From contig CAKMRJ010003334.1 in assembly GCA_928212115.1 (NCBI GenBank), positions 29,407,514 through 29,471,513 of the forward strand: a DNA stretch of 64,000 nt. The letters are read 5' to 3'. This document shows positions 61,996 through 64,000 of the stretch, piece by piece; positions within the stretch are counted from its first letter, which is position 1; each line of letters begins with the position of its first letter. Made by a program: the position numbers and the translations under genes. The notes beneath the pieces are model-generated. The model saw nothing but the letters and a program-made list of their open reading frames with translations, had not been told where the DNA came from and ran no database searches. This DNA comes from Lactuca virosa. Its lineage: Eukaryota; Streptophyta; Magnoliopsida; Asterales; Asteraceae.

Positions 61996-63772
61996 TTTCA
62001 TGTTGGATTGGTTCAACTTAAGGAAATTCTATATGTTGCGTTCTTCTATATATTGCGTTCTCAAAATTCGATTATGATTACGGCATCCCTCTTCATAGTC
62101 AAATTTTGAAAACATGGCAAATAAAAATATTATAGCAAAAGACTGGTCTAGAATCATGTCTTTATGTGAGACATCATGAATCGTGTACCATTTGCTTTGG
62201 GTAGAGGATCGATTGCATTTGCTATAATATTTGTCATTTCTAAATTTTTTCAAATGCCCAGAGGCATTAAGAAGGGAAAAGGTCTAGAATTGGATATGAC
62301 TAAAATGATTAAGCAATTGTCGAGGGCAATCTAAGGTTTACCAAAGATTGGTTGCTCAAGGACAGTTGGAAGTATACTGTAAATAATGGAAGGACCATAT
62401 TGACATAGTCTGAAAAGAGGCAACTCTTGTTCAGAAGTGGTAGTCAAAATGGGAATATAGAGATGTCTTCATAGGTGGAAGCAATCTGTGTAAGGTTAAA
62501 GAAACTTAATGCAAGAAGCATGTTCAAAGCAATGCGCTTTGAATTTGAAACATCGTTTCCATGGAATTGCTCTCCATTGGAATACTCTGTAATGATTGTT
62601 GCCAAGTCTTTGTGGCTTTGTGCATAATCATTACAAGAGGAACAGTGCATATAAATTTAAAATCTAAACAGATTTCGATAAATGATAGGAATTTGGAATT
62701 CTTACATTTAAGACAAGGATTTGGGAGTGTGAAAAGAGAATCATTGAAATTATGTTCAATTGATCTAGTTCACAAAGAAAAGGATCATAGACAAACATAG
62801 AGTGCATACTTGGTGTATGGCAAAGCTATTGTTTAGAAAAACATAGTGTCATGCTTGGAGCATGGGACAACTAGTGTTTTTAATTCAGGTATAAAGTTGA
62901 TAAAACCGAAACAATGAATAATGAGTAATCAGTATGGTGATAAATAAAAGTGGTCTATTTATATTCATAGGGTTTGATACCATATTTGATTCATTTATTC
63001 TTGTGTTTCATTTTGCATGTTTTGACTTCCAGAATAAACTAGGTCATTCTTCCTGAATGACTAAGTTATTCAAACTATCCATAGTCGGTCATATGTTGGA
63101 AGTAGATATGAATCAAGATTGTCATGGGTTGGCTTGTAGAGGTCTAAGATGTTGGACAAAGCGGTGCTACAACACTCATGAGTGCTCATAAGTCCTGAGT
63201 ATTGGATTCAACCCACGCTCATTTGAATCACTTCATGTATTTTATCACGAGTGATCATGAGACGATAATATCTTATATTCTTAAAACCTAGAGATGTGAG
63301 TTGTTACTATGAGTTGGTTATACATTGATTGCACGAAAACGCATTGGTAACTCGATGTTATAAAACGTGCCTTTGTGTATGATTCAACAAGTTGTAGAAC
63401 AAGCCATATGAGTCGAAGTTTATCCATTCCTTTTACCTTCGGGATAAAAGCGATATCTGTGGGCCCCTCGATGATTTAGCGATGACACATGTGAGTGCTT
63501 GGCCAAGCCAGGACTGATTTGATTTGTTTAATCAGTCAGTCATCATAAATCGGAAATCGGGAAACAACAAATGGACAGAGAGAATGATTATAATCCATGT
63601 CTTAGTCCATATGATATCTAGAATGGAGGAATATATGATCCCTTATCTAATGGACAAGTCATTGACAAAGGTCAGAGTTCGTTGACAGGATCAGAGTTTG
63701 ACAGCGGCTTTAAGAGCTACGATTGCCAGTTGGTTTTTGAAGTCATACTCAATAATAGTTTTAGACTTATGC
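60086..63772 (+). mobile_element. Element C pol-derived region without open frames
   Basis: This 3.7-kb stretch is collinear with the same part of A, B and E. The 60770-61000 block ('agaacgaatgagaagaatc' onward) is the reverse match of A near 48170-48370 and corresponds to integrase sequence in intact Copia elements, but it is full of stops. An (AT)30 run lies at 61933-61992. Confidence 0.75.
61933..61992. repeat. (AT)30 microsatellite in element C
   Basis: A pure AT run of about 60 bp, absent from the matching place in A. Confidence 0.95.
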
Positions 63773-63783
63773 AAGTGGGAGAC
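63773..63783 (+). other. Polypurine tract of element C
   Basis: AAGTGGGAGAC lies immediately before the 3' LTR. The reverse of the same tract lies beside the 3' LTRs of A and B. Confidence 0.8.
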
Positions 63784-64000
63784 TGTTGGATTAATGTCTA
63801 AGTCCATAACTATATTTGGTATGTACTTGACCCGACCCGTCATGGTCCATTTGGGTTGCACTTCACCGACACAATTTATATGGATAGTCTTTTGAGAATA
63901 GTATATTTATGATTTATATTAATATATTATAAGTTCTAATATATTAATATATAATCATATTATTTAATTAGTATTGATCAAGAATTAATTTATAATTAAT
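63784..64000 (+). mobile_element. 3' LTR of element C (first 217 bp, window edge)
   Basis: It begins TGTTGGATTAATG and follows the 5' LTR with two differing sites (ccggcatgg/ccgtcatgg and caatatata/caatttata). The rest of the LTR is outside the window. Confidence 0.9.

Overview
This is plant nuclear DNA: one intron-rich gene with GT-AG introns sits in a dense mass of LTR retrotransposons, MITEs and LINE relics. The repeat types suggest an Asteraceae genome, most likely lettuce (Lactuca) or a close relative. The clues are gypsy LTRs full of the 11-bp palindrome ACTCGNCGAGT, Copia elements primed by initiator Met-tRNA, and a LINE ORF1 with an RRM domain. The species call is an inference from memory, not a search result.

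Layout. 1-2479: end of a Ty3/gypsy polyprotein and its 3' LTR, which lies in a hAT transposase relic; the LTR-hAT junction is tandemly duplicated (2373-3618). 3797-7202: an older LTR relic split by a solo LTR with a perfect 5-bp target duplication (4169-6581). 7203-9175: further gypsy LTR pieces. 9176-15147: the gene island, with a 0.4-kb tandem duplication and then the only apparently intact gene, a nine-exon phosphoinositide-specific phospholipase C (11910-14569, about 627 aa, all catalytic residues present). 15148-17156: several MITEs, one of them inside a LINE reverse-transcriptase relic. 17783-23351: a 5.6-kb segment bounded by imperfect inverted repeats, holding an A/T-tract array and a 0.9-kb palindromic minisatellite. 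24356-24722: two exons of a broken replication factor C subunit. 24790-26220: LINE ORF1 relic on the minus strand. 27488-27735: a foldback element. 28241-34368: a minus-strand gypsy element (gag relic, primer site, 2.4-kb 5' LTR) interrupted by a solo LTR.

34369-64000 is a nested stack. A plus-strand Copia-like element E (35379-41076) sits in an older relic and is cut by a gypsy LTR fragment G (41077). G is split by minus-strand Copia-like element B (41339 to beyond the window). B carries minus-strand element A (44474-53958), and A carries a solo gypsy LTR S (50579-52381). B also carries gypsy LTR D (55301), which is split by plus-strand element C (56886 to beyond the window end). A, B, C and E share LTR ends, primer site and polypurine tract. 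They carry gag-like coding followed by a pol-derived stretch full of stops, although the LTRs of C are nearly identical. They therefore look like a non-autonomous family copied in trans.

I found no CRISPR array, no rRNA or tRNA gene, and no prokaryote-style system. The most unusual content is the gag-bearing family with shared dead pol, the palindrome-rich LTRs with swappable tandem arrays, the duplicated LTR-hAT junction, and the minisatellite-bearing 5.6-kb segment.
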